Assembly: GCF_014596475.1 (NCBI RefSeq)
Contig: NZ_MECJ01000033.1
Coordinates: forward strand, 186,001 to 250,000
DNA length: 64,000 nt
Source: Streptomyces sp. CBMA152
GTDB taxonomy: Bacteria > Actinomycetota > Actinomycetes > Streptomycetales > Streptomycetaceae
Reading direction: 5' to 3'
Shown here: positions 42,464-51,617 of the stretch, one piece after another
How the letters are laid out: every line of letters starts with the position of its first letter
Position numbering within the stretch: position 1 is the stretch's first letter
The notes under the pieces: generated by a model
Database searches by the model: none
What the model saw: the letters and a program-made list of their open reading frames with translations, nothing else
Told to the model about the DNA's origin: nothing
Translations under genes and position numbers: made by a program

Positions 42464-43123
42464 TCACCGCTTCCTCGACAGCGTCAAGCCGTCCGCCACC
42501 GTCAGTAGCACGCTGTCCATGCGGTCGTCGCGCTTGACGTGGTCGTTGAAGCGTTGGATCGCGGCTGCCGGGCCCGTTGCCGCCGGGTCGATGACCTTGC
42601 CCTGGAAGAGGACGTTGTCGACCGCGATCAGACCGTTCGGGCGCATGCGGGGGACCAACTCCTCCCAGTACGCGATGTAGTTGTCCTTGTCCGCGTCCAG
42701 GTAGGCGAAGTCGATGTGGGGCACGTCGGGCATCGCCTGGAGGGTGTCCAGGGCCGGGCGGATACGCAGGTCGATCCGGTCCGTGACGCCCGCCTTCGCC
42801 CAGGCCTCGCGGCCGTACGCCGTCCACTCCTCGGAGATGTCGCAGGCGATCAGGCGCCCGTCGGCCGGGAGCGCCTGGGCCATGGCGAGGGCGGAGAAGC
42901 CGGTGAACGTGCCGACCTCCACGACGTGCCGGGCGCCCACCAGCCGTACCAGGAACGCCAGGAGCGGTGCCTGCTCCTCGGCCGACTGCATGCCCGCATG
43001 GTCGGGCAGCCGCGCGTACGTCGTCTCGACGAGCTCGCGCTGCACCGCGTCCAGCGGCGGGTTGTGCGCCAGCATGTACCCGTACAGCTCGTCCGTGATC
43101 TTGGTCGTGTTTCCCTTGGCCAT
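42464..43123 (-). CDS. class I SAM-dependent O-methyltransferase
   Basis: 219 residues from ATG 43123. O-methyltransferase family 3 (catechol/caffeoyl-CoA type): motif I VVEVGTFTGFSALAMAQAL, DLRIRPALDTLQAM, metal/acid site HIDFAYLDADKDNYIAYWEE, then IAVDNVLFQGKV. These enzymes methylate catechol-like hydroxyls using Mg2+. It follows the HAD gene by only 20 bp on the same strand and may belong to the Ter biosynthetic operon, where it could tailor the product. Confidence 0.92.
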   Translation of the reverse strand: MAKGNTTKITDELYGYMLAHNPPLDAVQRELVETTYARLPDHAGMQSAEEQAPLLAFLVRLVGARHVVEVGTFTGFSALAMAQALPADGRLIACDISEEWTAYGREAWAKAGVTDRIDLRIRPALDTLQAMPDVPHIDFAYLDADKDNYIAYWEELVPRMRPNGLIAVDNVLFQGKVIDPAATGPAAAIQRFNDHVKRDDRMDSVLLTVADGLTLSRKR

Positions 43124-43143
43124 ATGGGCGAGTATGGGGTGGA

Positions 43144-43995
43144 TTACGCCCGCACTGCGGCACCCGGGGTCGTGTCGGCCGAGGCGCGGGCCACGCGCGC
43201 GACGAACCGGCGCACGATCTCCTCGCCCGCCACCACCCCGCGCTCCTCCAGGACGCCGACGTGCGGTGCGGCCCAGCCGGAGTCGGCGAGTTCGCCGTGG
43301 CCCGGGCGCCAGCCCTGGTCGGCGGCGAGCAGCAGATCGGCGTCGAGGAGCGAGTCGCCGGCGGCGAGGGTGAGGTCGGCGCCGGTGCGCCGGGCCACCT
43401 CCCGTACGGCCGCGCTCTTGGTCAGGGGCTTGGGGACCGCGTAGATCTTGCGGCCCTGGAGCGAGACCGTCCAGCCCCGGTCGTCCGCCCAGGCGCCGAG
43501 CTCCTTGACCCAGTCCTCGGGCAGCAGCGTGCGCTCGACCACGAGATACGCGAACAGGTCCTCGGCGACCCGCTCCTTGCGCAGCCAGACGGGGTCGGCG
43601 GTGGCCGCGATGTGGGCGCGGACCTCGTCGAGCGTGGCGCACTCGGCGGCGATCCGCTCGTCCACCTTGCGCCGCCAGCCGAGGTCGGTGACCCCGTCGA
43701 CGAGCAGCTGACCGCCGTTGGCGCAGATCGCGAACCGGGCGGGCGGGCCCGGGAGTTGGATGCGCTGGTACTGCTTGCGGGTCCGGGTCGTGGTGGGCAC
43801 GAAGACGGTCGCCGGGTCCGCCTTCAGCCCCGCGAGCAGGGACGCCGCACGCTCGGTCATGAACGAGAGCGGCCTGTGCTCATGGATCTCGACGCAGAGC
43901 AGCCGGGGCGCCCGGGGGTCGGGCATGGTCAGGCCCAGGGCCGCCGCCGAGTAGATCAGCGTACGGTCCAGGTCGCTGGCGATCAGGGTGCTCAT
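43144..43995 (-). CDS. HAD-family phosphatase of the Ter module
   Basis: 283 residues from ATG 43995, overlapping the upstream gene by 4 bp (ATGA). Cof-type HAD: motif I LIASDLDRTLIYS, motif II VFVPTTTRT, a large C2 cap with FAICANGGQLLVDG, motif III Lys in PLTKSAAVREVA and motif IV LAAGDSLLDADLLLAADQGW. Comparative work by Aravind and colleagues placed such phosphatases with phosphoribosyltransferases in Ter-associated operons proposed to make a nucleoside-like metabolite. Here it would dephosphorylate that product. Confidence 0.92.
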   Translation of the reverse strand: MSTLIASDLDRTLIYSAAALGLTMPDPRAPRLLCVEIHEHRPLSFMTERAASLLAGLKADPATVFVPTTTRTRKQYQRIQLPGPPARFAICANGGQLLVDGVTDLGWRRKVDERIAAECATLDEVRAHIAATADPVWLRKERVAEDLFAYLVVERTLLPEDWVKELGAWADDRGWTVSLQGRKIYAVPKPLTKSAAVREVARRTGADLTLAAGDSLLDADLLLAADQGWRPGHGELADSGWAAPHVGVLEERGVVAGEEIVRRFVARVARASADTTPGAAVRA

Positions 43996-46475
43996 CGGGA
44001 GACCACGGCCTTTCCGTCGGCGCCGGTCGCCCCGCGCGTGTACTGGGGGTGGATCAGTCCGACACAGCTGTACGGCAGGTCGTCGACCCATTCCACCGGC
44101 ACGCCCCGCTGCTCGGCGAGCAGGCGTACGTGGTCGAGGTCGGCCCCGGCACTGTGGTGGGCCAGGATCTTCCAGGGGACGCGGCGCAGCAGGACGCGGG
44201 TGGTCTCGCCGACGCCGGGCTTGACGAGGTTGACGTCGTGGATGCCGTACTCCTCGCTGATCCGCTCGACGGCGGCCCAGCCCTCCCAGCTGGGGGTGCG
44301 GTCGGCGGCGCGGACCACCTTGCCCTCGGCGTCCACGTCCGCGCCGACCTCGTCGAAGCGGGCGGCGACGGCGTCCAGGAAGTCCACCGAGACGTCGGCG
44401 TCGGCCAGTTCGCGGTAGAACTTGGCGCCGTGGAAGTCGCCCGGCCCGATCAGGTCCGCGCGCAGCACGGTGCGCGATATCAGCCCCGACACGGTCGAGT
44501 TGAGGCACGCGGACGGGATGAGGAAGTCCTCGCGGGTGCCGTACGTACGGACGCACGAGCCCGGGTCGGCGAGCACCGCGATCTCCGGGTTAAAGCCGTC
44601 GAACTCGGGGAACTCCCGTATCGCGGCCGCCAGTTCACGGGTGATCGCGCCCTTGCCGGTCCAGCCGTCGACGAAGACGACGTCGGCGGGGTCGTGGTGG
44701 GCGGCGAGCCAGCGCAGCGCGTTGGGGTCGATGCCCCGGCCGCGCACGATGGAGACGGCGTAGTGCGGCAGGTCGAGCCCGTGCCGCCACTGCGCCCAGC
44801 GCCGCATCAGGACACCGACGGGGGTGCCCGCGCGAGCCAGCGAGACCAGCACCGGGCGCGGCGAGCGCTCGGCCAGGACCGTCTCGGTCACGATGCCCAC
44901 GGCACGGGCGATCCGGGCGGCCGAGGTGTCCAGGGCGGCGCGGAACAGCGCCTGGTACTGGGGCGAGGGCTGGTACTCGACCGGCAGCGACTCGGCGTAG
45001 TGGGCGCCGCCGCTCTGGATCGCCTCCTCGCGCTCCTCGGTCGGCGCCTCCAACTCGACCCCGGACAGGTCCTTGAGCAGCCAGCCGACCTCGTCCGGCG
45101 CGTACGAGGAGAAGTCGGGACCGCGCAGCGGCTCGGGCATGGGAACACCTTCGGGTACGTACGAGGGGACGACGACGGGGACGACGTGCGGGATGTGCGC
45201 GGCGAGCTGGGCCAACAGGCCGTCGGGGGCGTGGAGTTCGGGGGTGTCGGCGGTGGAGTCGACGACGGCGACCACCGTGTCGAAGCCCGCGCCGGCGATG
45301 TTGTAGGCGTAGCGCTCGCCGGGGCCGTCGGCCGGGGTGTCGTGGGCGGGGAACGCTATGCGGGTGCGGATGGCGTAGCCGAGGTCGTCGACGGGGAGGA
45401 CGGGCGAGCGGGTCGTCGTCGAGTATCGGACGTCCAGGCCTGCCTGCTCCAGGGCGAGGGCGAGGCGCAACGGGGTGTACATCAGCTCTTCGAAGCCGAG
45501 GACGAGGGTTTTGCCGGGGGTCGCGCCCAGGTGCGCGGCTATTCGGTCGGCCATGGCGGGGAGCGCCGCCTCCAGCCGGGTGCGGTGCGCCGGGGTGAAG
45601 CCGTGGCGGGCGCCGTCGGGGAGGCCGTGGGGCCAGGGCAGGGCGACGGGGGCGGAGGTCGAGGGAGCGGTGCCCGGGGACGGGGTCCCGCTGTGCCCAC
45701 CCGTCCCGCCCTGCGGGACGTTTGCCCACAGCGGGGCGGGGACGGAAGCGGCGGCGGGAGCGGGCTCCTGCGCCGACTCGTGCTGCGCCACCAGCGCCTG
45801 GCCTCGCTCCAGTACCCCTTCCGGCAGGTGAACCGTTCCTGCCGCCAGTGTCACCAGGTCCACCCGTGCGCCCAGTTCATCCGCGAACGCGGACAGGCGG
45901 GACTGGTCCGACGGGGAGCGCATGTCGACCAGGGCCACCACCACGTACCGCTCGCGCGGGTATCGGGCGTGCAGCGCACGGATCGTGTTCAGGACCGTGT
46001 TGCCCGTCGAGAACTCGTCGTCGACCAGCACCAGCGGCCCGTCCCCGGCGAGCAGCGCGGGGTCCTCCGGCAGCAGCAGGTGCGAGGTCGCGTGGGAGTG
46101 GGACTCCTCGAAGCCGCCCGCCTGCGCGACGCCCGCGACCGGGCGCCGGGTGGAGTGCAGGTAGGGCGCCACACCCACACCGTCGGCGACCGCGTGGCCC
46201 AGGCCCGTCGCCGTCTCCGCGTACCCGAGCACGACCGCACGCGCAGACTCGTCGGCGCCGAGCAGCGCCCGTACCTCCTCGCCCAGACCGAACCCCGCCC
46301 CGTACACCCGCGAGGGCAGCTGGGGCACATGCTTGCCCAGCACGTTCGAGACCAGCAGATGCGCCCGCTTGGGGTTGCGGCGCAGGGCCAGCCCCAGCAG
46401 GGCGCGCAACTGCTCGTCACCCTGCAGTTCGACCCCGAGCCGCTCCGCGACCCACGTTCCCGACCAGACCACCAC
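43992..46475 (-). CDS. fused double phosphoribosyltransferase (PRTase_2/TRSP plus StiP-type domain) of the Ter module
   Basis: 827 residues from GTG 46475 (GAGGA upstream). The N-terminal half contains a type II PRTase loop, GPLVLVDDEFSTGNTVLNTI (~150-170), and TRSP-like regions (HLLVSNVLGKHVP, LVLGFEELMYTPLRLA). The C-terminal half (~500-820) has a second PRPP-loop-like motif, DVVFVDGWTGKGAITREL, and the StiP-type SACLNSTVSGLISRTVL with its Cys. A Pro/Ala/Gly linker (~255-310) carries an in-frame palindromic DNA repeat. In other genomes these are separate neighbouring genes. Overlaps the HAD gene (ATGA); 35 bp after the lyase gene. Confidence 0.88.
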   Translation of the reverse strand: MVVWSGTWVAERLGVELQGDEQLRALLGLALRRNPKRAHLLVSNVLGKHVPQLPSRVYGAGFGLGEEVRALLGADESARAVVLGYAETATGLGHAVADGVGVAPYLHSTRRPVAGVAQAGGFEESHSHATSHLLLPEDPALLAGDGPLVLVDDEFSTGNTVLNTIRALHARYPRERYVVVALVDMRSPSDQSRLSAFADELGARVDLVTLAAGTVHLPEGVLERGQALVAQHESAQEPAPAAASVPAPLWANVPQGGTGGHSGTPSPGTAPSTSAPVALPWPHGLPDGARHGFTPAHRTRLEAALPAMADRIAAHLGATPGKTLVLGFEELMYTPLRLALALEQAGLDVRYSTTTRSPVLPVDDLGYAIRTRIAFPAHDTPADGPGERYAYNIAGAGFDTVVAVVDSTADTPELHAPDGLLAQLAAHIPHVVPVVVPSYVPEGVPMPEPLRGPDFSSYAPDEVGWLLKDLSGVELEAPTEEREEAIQSGGAHYAESLPVEYQPSPQYQALFRAALDTSAARIARAVGIVTETVLAERSPRPVLVSLARAGTPVGVLMRRWAQWRHGLDLPHYAVSIVRGRGIDPNALRWLAAHHDPADVVFVDGWTGKGAITRELAAAIREFPEFDGFNPEIAVLADPGSCVRTYGTREDFLIPSACLNSTVSGLISRTVLRADLIGPGDFHGAKFYRELADADVSVDFLDAVAARFDEVGADVDAEGKVVRAADRTPSWEGWAAVERISEEYGIHDVNLVKPGVGETTRVLLRRVPWKILAHHSAGADLDHVRLLAEQRGVPVEWVDDLPYSCVGLIHPQYTRGATGADGKAVVSR
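45687..45735. repeat. palindromic repeat inside the phosphoribosyltransferase linker
   Basis: Nested pairs: CCCGCTGTG (45687-45695) with CACAGCGGG (45727-45735), and CGTCCCGC (45702-45709) with GCGGGACG (45713-45720). Read in frame as PLWANVPQGGTGGHSGT in the low-complexity linker. The sequence type resembles dispersed Streptomyces palindromes. Confidence 0.7.
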
Positions 46476-46510
46476 GTTCGCTACGTCCTCTAGTTGTTCG
46501 CTGGTTGTTC

Positions 46511-47674
46511 TCAGCCGGACAGACCGGCGGTCAGCAGCTCCACGAAGCCGGTGTCCTCGCGCGCGACGCCGAACACCTCGGCGCGCTGCAGAGTCCGCTC
46601 GGCCCAGGCGCGGTGCGGCTTCACCTCGTTCATCTTGTTCGTGTACGCCGAGCGCAGCACGCCTCCCCCGCCGCGCTCGGGACGCAGGATGTCCTGCGCG
46701 TCGCTGTACTCCTCGTGGCTGACGACTGACAGCGCGTGCACCGGCACCACATGCGAGGGGTGGATGCAGGTCTTGCCGAGCAGTCCGTTGGCGCGGTCGA
46801 GTTCTATCTCGCGCAGCAGGCCGTCGATGTCGTGCTCGATCAGCGCGTCGCGCAGGTCCTCGGCGCGGCCCTCCAGGAAGGGGCTGCGGCGCAGCTGCGG
46901 CTTGAACATGCGCTCCTGGAGCCGGAAGTACTCCCAGACGGGGCCGGTGATGGTGAAGCCGGTGCCGTCGGCGCGCCCCAGCACGTTCACCACGTCCGCG
47001 ATCACCCCGGCCACGATCTGCACGTCGTACGCCGTCATGTCGGGCGAGCGCCGCAGCCCGTACGCGGAGCAGAAGTCGGTCACGCCGAGCCGCAGCGCGA
47101 GCACCCGCTCACGGTACTTGTCGACGGTGCGGGCGATCCCGGTCAGCGTCTCGCAGCGGGATTCCAGATGCAGCAGCTCGGGCGATTCGAGCACCGGCAT
47201 CGCGAAGAGCCTGCGCCCGCTCGCCGCCTCGGCCACGGTCAGCGCCTCCAGGAACGGCACCCCGCGCTCCTCGGTGAACTTCGGCAGCACGAACCCGGAG
47301 AGCAGCCGGGCGGTGGGGCCGAGCCGCTGCACCAGGTCGGGGATCTGGGCGGGCTCGCGGACCCGGATGAACAGCAGCGGCGGCTCACCGCCGCGCGCGT
47401 CGAGGTCGGCGAACTGGCGGACCAGATTGGCCTCGGCCCCGGCGACCTCCGCGTCGTCTATCGAGTCCTCCAGGCAGAGCACCATGGACACGACACCCCG
47501 GCGGGCCTGCTTCATGACGTCGTCGGCGAGCGTGGGCCGGGTCGCCGGGCTGTAGAGCGTGGCTCCCAGGGCCGCGGAGAGCAGGCGCGCCGGAGAGTCC
47601 GGGCTGAACTCGGCGGGCTCCCGATGGAAGAGATCCTTCCGAGCAGCAGGCGGAACGTGTCCGAAGTGACGCAT
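46511..47674 (-). CDS. HpcH/HpaI aldolase / citrate-lyase-beta-like protein of the Ter module
   Basis: 387 residues from ATG 47674 (AGGGGA six bases upstream). TIM-barrel lyase features: GATLYSPATRPTLADDV, VVSMVLCLEDSIDDAEV (acidic metal site), LLFIRVREPAQI, LRLGVTDFCSAYGLRRSPDMT, GKTCIHPSHV. Family members cleave or form C-C bonds on CoA- or keto-acid substrates. This Ter-linked subgroup always travels with the PRTase/HAD genes and is thought to add to the same nucleoside-like molecule. First gene of the minus-strand operon, divergent from a terD gene. Confidence 0.92.
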   Translation of the reverse strand: MRHFGHVPPAARKDLFHREPAEFSPDSPARLLSAALGATLYSPATRPTLADDVMKQARRGVVSMVLCLEDSIDDAEVAGAEANLVRQFADLDARGGEPPLLFIRVREPAQIPDLVQRLGPTARLLSGFVLPKFTEERGVPFLEALTVAEAASGRRLFAMPVLESPELLHLESRCETLTGIARTVDKYRERVLALRLGVTDFCSAYGLRRSPDMTAYDVQIVAGVIADVVNVLGRADGTGFTITGPVWEYFRLQERMFKPQLRRSPFLEGRAEDLRDALIEHDIDGLLREIELDRANGLLGKTCIHPSHVVPVHALSVVSHEEYSDAQDILRPERGGGGVLRSAYTNKMNEVKPHRAWAERTLQRAEVFGVAREDTGFVELLTAGLSG

Positions 47675-47892
47675 GTGGATTCCCCTGAACTGCAACGATG
47701 GCCCGGACTGACGTGTTGGGTGGCCGGTAATAGTACGTAGGAACACCTGTCCCGAGTTCCCCACCCGTGTGAAATCCGGGTAACCCGCCCACCCCCTTCC
47801 CCTGCGGTGTGCGTGCGCGGTACGTAAGGTACGTACCGCTCATCTGCGGGACAAGGCCCCCGCGTTGTCCGGGCGGGCGGCGGGAAGGCAGG

Positions 47893-48759
47893 ATGGCGAG
47901 CATGACGCACGCGATGCTGAAGGGATCGAACGTCCCGCTGGACGCCATGGCCGTACGGGCGGTGCTCCGCTGGACGCCCGGCGCCGACGTGCCGGACGTG
48001 GACGCCTCGGCGCTGCTGCTCGCCGCCGACGGCCGGGTGCGTTCCGACGAGGACTTCGTCTTCTACAACCAGCCGCGCCACCCCTCGGGCCTGGTGCGGC
48101 GGCTGCCGAAGAAGCGGGTCGGCGAGGCGTTGACCGACACCATCGAGGCCGATCTGGCCGCGCTGGACCCGTCCGTCGACCGCGTCCTGGTCACCGCGTC
48201 CTCGGACGGCGCGTCCTTCGGCTCCGTGCGCGACCTGCGGGTCCTGCTGTACGACGCGGGGCCGGGCGGGACCGAGCCGCTGGCCGTGTTCGACGTACGG
48301 GCGGAGACCGGCGAGGAGACCGCGATCATCTGCGGCGAGCTGTACCGGCGCGCGGACACCTGGAAGTTCCGCGCGGTGGGACAGGGCTATCCGACCGGCC
48401 TGGTGGGGCTCGCCACCGAGTACGGGATCTCGGTGGACGAGGCCACCGAGGACGCCTCCTCGGGCGCCACGGCCCCGGCCGCGCCGGAACCGGCCCGTCC
48501 GGCCTTCCCGGCGCATGCGCAGACCTCGGCCCAGCCGCAGACCCAGCAGTACCCGCCGCCGCCCGCCGCCTCGCCCTCCTACGGGTATCCCCAGCCGGCG
48601 CCGCCGCAGTACCCGCCCGCGCAGCAGCCCGCCTACGGCTATCCGCAGCCTGCCTCCGCGCAGCCCTCGTACGGCTATCCGCAGCCCGCGGCCGCGGCTT
48701 TCGCGCCGGACCCGAACTTCGTGCTGCCGCCGATGGGGCCGCAGTTCATCCGGCAGTGA
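47893..48759 (+). CDS. TerD-family protein with Pro/Tyr-rich C-terminal tail
   Basis: 288 residues from ATG 47893; a second ATG at 47902 (MTHAMLKGSNVPL) is equally possible. The TerD domain (~1-185) shows VPDVDASALLLAADGRV, DEDFVFYNQPRHPSG and AIICGELYRRADTWKFRAVGQGYPTGLVGLATEYGI, with most Ca2+-site acidic residues. A ~95-residue tail follows, with three YGYPQPA repeats (~229, ~249 and ~263). Such tails usually drive weak self-association or membrane proximity. Divergent from the biosynthetic operon. Confidence 0.92.
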   Translation: MASMTHAMLKGSNVPLDAMAVRAVLRWTPGADVPDVDASALLLAADGRVRSDEDFVFYNQPRHPSGLVRRLPKKRVGEALTDTIEADLAALDPSVDRVLVTASSDGASFGSVRDLRVLLYDAGPGGTEPLAVFDVRAETGEETAIICGELYRRADTWKFRAVGQGYPTGLVGLATEYGISVDEATEDASSGATAPAAPEPARPAFPAHAQTSAQPQTQQYPPPPAASPSYGYPQPAPPQYPPAQQPAYGYPQPASAQPSYGYPQPAAAAFAPDPNFVLPPMGPQFIRQ

Positions 48760-48850
48760 CGCCGGTGACGGCCGCGGTGACGACAGCGGCGGCAGCAGGA
48801 ACGGTTCGCGGGTGGGCGGTAAGCCGCCCGGCCCGCTCACGCGCGCGCTC

Positions 48851-49585
48851 TCATGCCTTCGTCTTGTAGCCGCGGCCCCACTGCAGCCCCCATCCGTACA
48901 ACCGGTCCAGCTCGGCCTGGAAGCCGTAGACGAACTTCACCTCGCGCCGCACGACCATGTCGCCCTTGATGTTCTCGATGGTCACCACCGCGCAGGAACG
49001 CGCCTGCGGGGCGTGCTCGTCGAGGTCGATCTCGATCCGCGGGCCGTTGCTCGGGAAGAGCGTGACCTTCGCGTGCGTACGGTCGAACGCGGGCGTCGAG
49101 TCGTAGATGTAGACGAAGATCAGCAGCCGCTTGATGGACTCACGGTGGTCCAGGTTGACGTATATCGTCTCGCCGGACGCCGAGCCGAACCGGTCGTCGC
49201 CGCTGAGCTGCACATACGGCGGCGCGTTGGTGGCGCCGAAGAAGCTGCCGAGCGGCTGCACCACGCCCTTGGAACCGTCGGTGAGCTCGTACATGCACCC
49301 GAGGTCGAGGTCGACGTTGACCAGGGCCTGGCTGTGCGCCTGGACCACCTCGGGCTTGAAGAGCTTGAGGGGGTGGCGCAGTACGCTCGGCTGCGCGCGG
49401 CCGCCCAGGTCGGAGGTGCGCATCCGCCACGACAGGTTGATGCGCAGATTGCCCCCGTTGGCACCCTGCTTGCCGAGCGAGACCATCGGATGCCGTTTGG
49501 TCAGCTCGATGGAGTTGCTCGCGGCGCTGCCCGTGTCGAACTGCGCCGAAGGCCTGCCCCGCAACAGGCTGTCCCAGAAGGCCAT
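48851..49585 (-). CDS. TerA-like tellurium-resistance/stress protein
   Basis: 244 residues from ATG 49585. Beta-rich protein with SIELTKRHPMVSLGKQGANGGNLRINLSW, NVDLDLGCMYELTDGSKGVVQPLG, DDRFGSASGETIYVNLD and LLIFVYIYDSTPAFDRTHA. The acidic DLDLGC and GDDR segments correspond to the Ca2+-binding positions of TerD-fold proteins. TerA proteins act with TerD in the Ter complex at the membrane. Monocistronic, next to a DUF475 gene on the same strand. Confidence 0.88.
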   Translation of the reverse strand: MAFWDSLLRGRPSAQFDTGSAASNSIELTKRHPMVSLGKQGANGGNLRINLSWRMRTSDLGGRAQPSVLRHPLKLFKPEVVQAHSQALVNVDLDLGCMYELTDGSKGVVQPLGSFFGATNAPPYVQLSGDDRFGSASGETIYVNLDHRESIKRLLIFVYIYDSTPAFDRTHAKVTLFPSNGPRIEIDLDEHAPQARSCAVVTIENIKGDMVVRREVKFVYGFQAELDRLYGWGLQWGRGYKTKA

Positions 49586-49716
49586 CTGTCCCCACCCCTA
49601 TGCAAAGAGAACGGCGGGGCGGCCAGGAGGCACCGGACCTCGTGACCGCCCCGCACAGAGCGTTCCGCAATCGTCGGCCGATCACACCACTCAGTGGGTG
49701 ATCACACCAGGGAGAT

Positions 49717-50865
49717 TCAGGCTCCCGTGACGGCTTCCGCCTTCTCGCTGCCGGCCTCTTCGCCGCCCTCGGCCGCGAGCCGCTTGTTGCGGCGGACCGA
49801 CGACCAGAAGGACCAGGCGATCAGGACGACGCCGACGAGGCCGGTGATGACCTCGTTGATCTCGTACTGGATGGTGACCAGGAGGATCACGGAGAGGGCG
49901 CCGATCGCGTAGTGCGCGCCGTGCTCCAGGTAGACGTAGTCGTCGAGGGTGCCCTGGCGGACCAGGTAGACGGTGAGCGAGCGGACGTACATGGCACCGA
50001 TGCCGAGGCCGAGCGCCATCAGGACGATGTCGTTGGTGATGGCGAAGGCGCCGATCACGCCGTCGAAGGAGAACGACGCGTCCAGGACCTCCAGGTAGAG
50101 GAACATGAAGAACGCGGCCTTGCCGGCGAGCAGGACCGCCGAGGCGCCGCCCCGGCCGCTCTTCTTGGCCTCTTCCTCGGCCTCCAGCTCGCGCTCCTCG
50201 TCTTCCTCGAGGCGGTCCTCGAAGTAGCCGGAGAGACCGCCGACGATCATGTACGTGATCAGACCGGCGATGCCGGCGAGGAGGACGGTCTGGGCCTTGT
50301 CCGCGTGCGCGCCGCCGTGCAGATGGGCGTGGGTCGCGAAGGTCATCGACGAGATGAGCAGGACGACCAGCGCGACGGCGACCGAGAGCATGTCGATCTT
50401 GCCGAGCTTGGCCAGCGGCCGCTCGATCCAGCGCAGCCACTGGATGTCCCGGTCCTCGAAGATGAAGTCCAGGAAGATCATGAGCAGGAACATGCCACCG
50501 AAGGCGGCGATCGACGCGTGCGCGTCGGTCACGAGCTCCTTGTAGTGCTCCTTCTCGTTCAGCGCGAGGTTGACGGCGTCGATGGGGCCGATCTTGGCGC
50601 TGATGGCGACGATGACGACGGGGAAGACCAGCCGCATGCCGAAGACGGCGATCAGGACGCCGACCGTGAGGAAGATCTTCTGCCAGAAGGCGTTCATCTT
50701 CTTCAGGATTCCGGCGTTGACCACCGCGTTGTCGAACGACAGCGAGATCTCCAGGATGGACAGGATCGCCACGATCCCGAACGCGGTCCAGCCGTCGTAG
50801 AGCACCGCGAGCGCGAGGCCCACCGCGGTGATCACGAATGACCAGCCGAAGGTTTTCAGAATCAC
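49717..50865 (-). CDS. DUF475/TerC-superfamily membrane protein
   Basis: 382 residues from GTG 50865. About nine membrane helices with TerC-like acidic motifs ILEISLSFDNAVVNAGIL (~37-54) and LYLEVLDASFSFDGVIGAFAIT (~260-281), which hold the paired E..D/N sites proposed to bind metal. A long acidic cytoplasmic loop (DRLEEDEERELEAEEEAKK, ~215-235) separates the halves. As the membrane partner of TerD and TerA it fits metal-linked stress sensing. Its leader 50866-50952 shows nothing definite. Confidence 0.92.
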   Translation of the reverse strand: MILKTFGWSFVITAVGLALAVLYDGWTAFGIVAILSILEISLSFDNAVVNAGILKKMNAFWQKIFLTVGVLIAVFGMRLVFPVVIVAISAKIGPIDAVNLALNEKEHYKELVTDAHASIAAFGGMFLLMIFLDFIFEDRDIQWLRWIERPLAKLGKIDMLSVAVALVVLLISSMTFATHAHLHGGAHADKAQTVLLAGIAGLITYMIVGGLSGYFEDRLEEDEERELEAEEEAKKSGRGGASAVLLAGKAAFFMFLYLEVLDASFSFDGVIGAFAITNDIVLMALGLGIGAMYVRSLTVYLVRQGTLDDYVYLEHGAHYAIGALSVILLVTIQYEINEVITGLVGVVLIAWSFWSSVRRNKRLAAEGGEEAGSEKAEAVTGA

Positions 50866-50952
50866 TGACTACCCCATCTAGCTCATGGGGGTCCCCCGGA
50901 CCAGGTCCGAGGGAGAGTCTCCCCCCGCGCCGCGCACCTCTTGGGCACAGCT

Positions 50953-51528
50953 TTACGAAACGTTGACCCCGAAGTCTAGAGCGATGCCGCGCAGACCCGA
51001 CGCGTACCCCTGTCCCACGGCACGGAACTTCCACTCACCGCCGTAGCGGTAGAGCTCGCCGAAGATCATCGCGGTCTCCGTCGAGGCGTCCTCGCTCAGG
51101 TCGTAGCGCGCCAGCTCCTGGCCGTCGGTCTGGTTGACCACGCGGATGAACGCGTTGGCGACCTGGCCGAAGGACTGGCCGCGGTTCTCCGCCTCATGGA
51201 TCGAGACCGGGAAGACGATCTTGTCGCAGCCGGCGGGCACCTTCGTGAGGTCGACGATCAGCGACTCGTCGTCGCCCTCGCCCTCACCCGTCAGGTTGTC
51301 CCCGGTGTGCTCGACCGAGCCCTCCGGGCTCTTCAGGTTGTTGTAGAAGACGAAGTACTCGTCCCCCAGGACCCGGCCCGAGGCGCAGAGCAGGGCGCTG
51401 GCGTCGAGGTCGAAGTCCGCACCGGTGGTGGAACGCGCGTCCCAGCCGAGGCCTACCAGCACCTGGGTGAGGTTGGGTGCGGCCTTGGAGAGGGAGACGT
51501 TGCCTCCCTTGGCGAGCGTGACGCCCAT
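50953..51528 (-). CDS. terD: TerD-family calcium-binding stress protein
   Basis: 191 residues from ATG 51528 (GGGGAGGATT upstream). Canonical TerD: MGVTLAKGGNVSLSKAAPNL, the DFDLDASALL acidic site, DEYFVFYNNLKSPEGSVEHTGDNLTGEGEGDDE with the second Ca2+ site, and GELYRYGGEWKFRAVGQGYASGLRGIALDFGV. Closely similar to the neighbour at 51618, indicating tandem duplication. 89 bp separate them. Confidence 0.95.
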   Translation of the reverse strand: MGVTLAKGGNVSLSKAAPNLTQVLVGLGWDARSTTGADFDLDASALLCASGRVLGDEYFVFYNNLKSPEGSVEHTGDNLTGEGEGDDESLIVDLTKVPAGCDKIVFPVSIHEAENRGQSFGQVANAFIRVVNQTDGQELARYDLSEDASTETAMIFGELYRYGGEWKFRAVGQGYASGLRGIALDFGVNVS

Positions 51529-51617
51529 GATCGTGAATCCTCCCCTGAATGGCGAACGAAGGGTTGAGCGCGTCCGGCGCCGCACGGGGTGCGGCGCCGG
51601 ACGAGGGAGAGCAAGGC

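Noticed and set aside
49678..49710. Direct repeat GATCACACCA around CACTCAGTG between the TerA-like and DUF475 genes
   Set aside because: Short and without a clear promoter context; likely chance or part of an ordinary 3' region.
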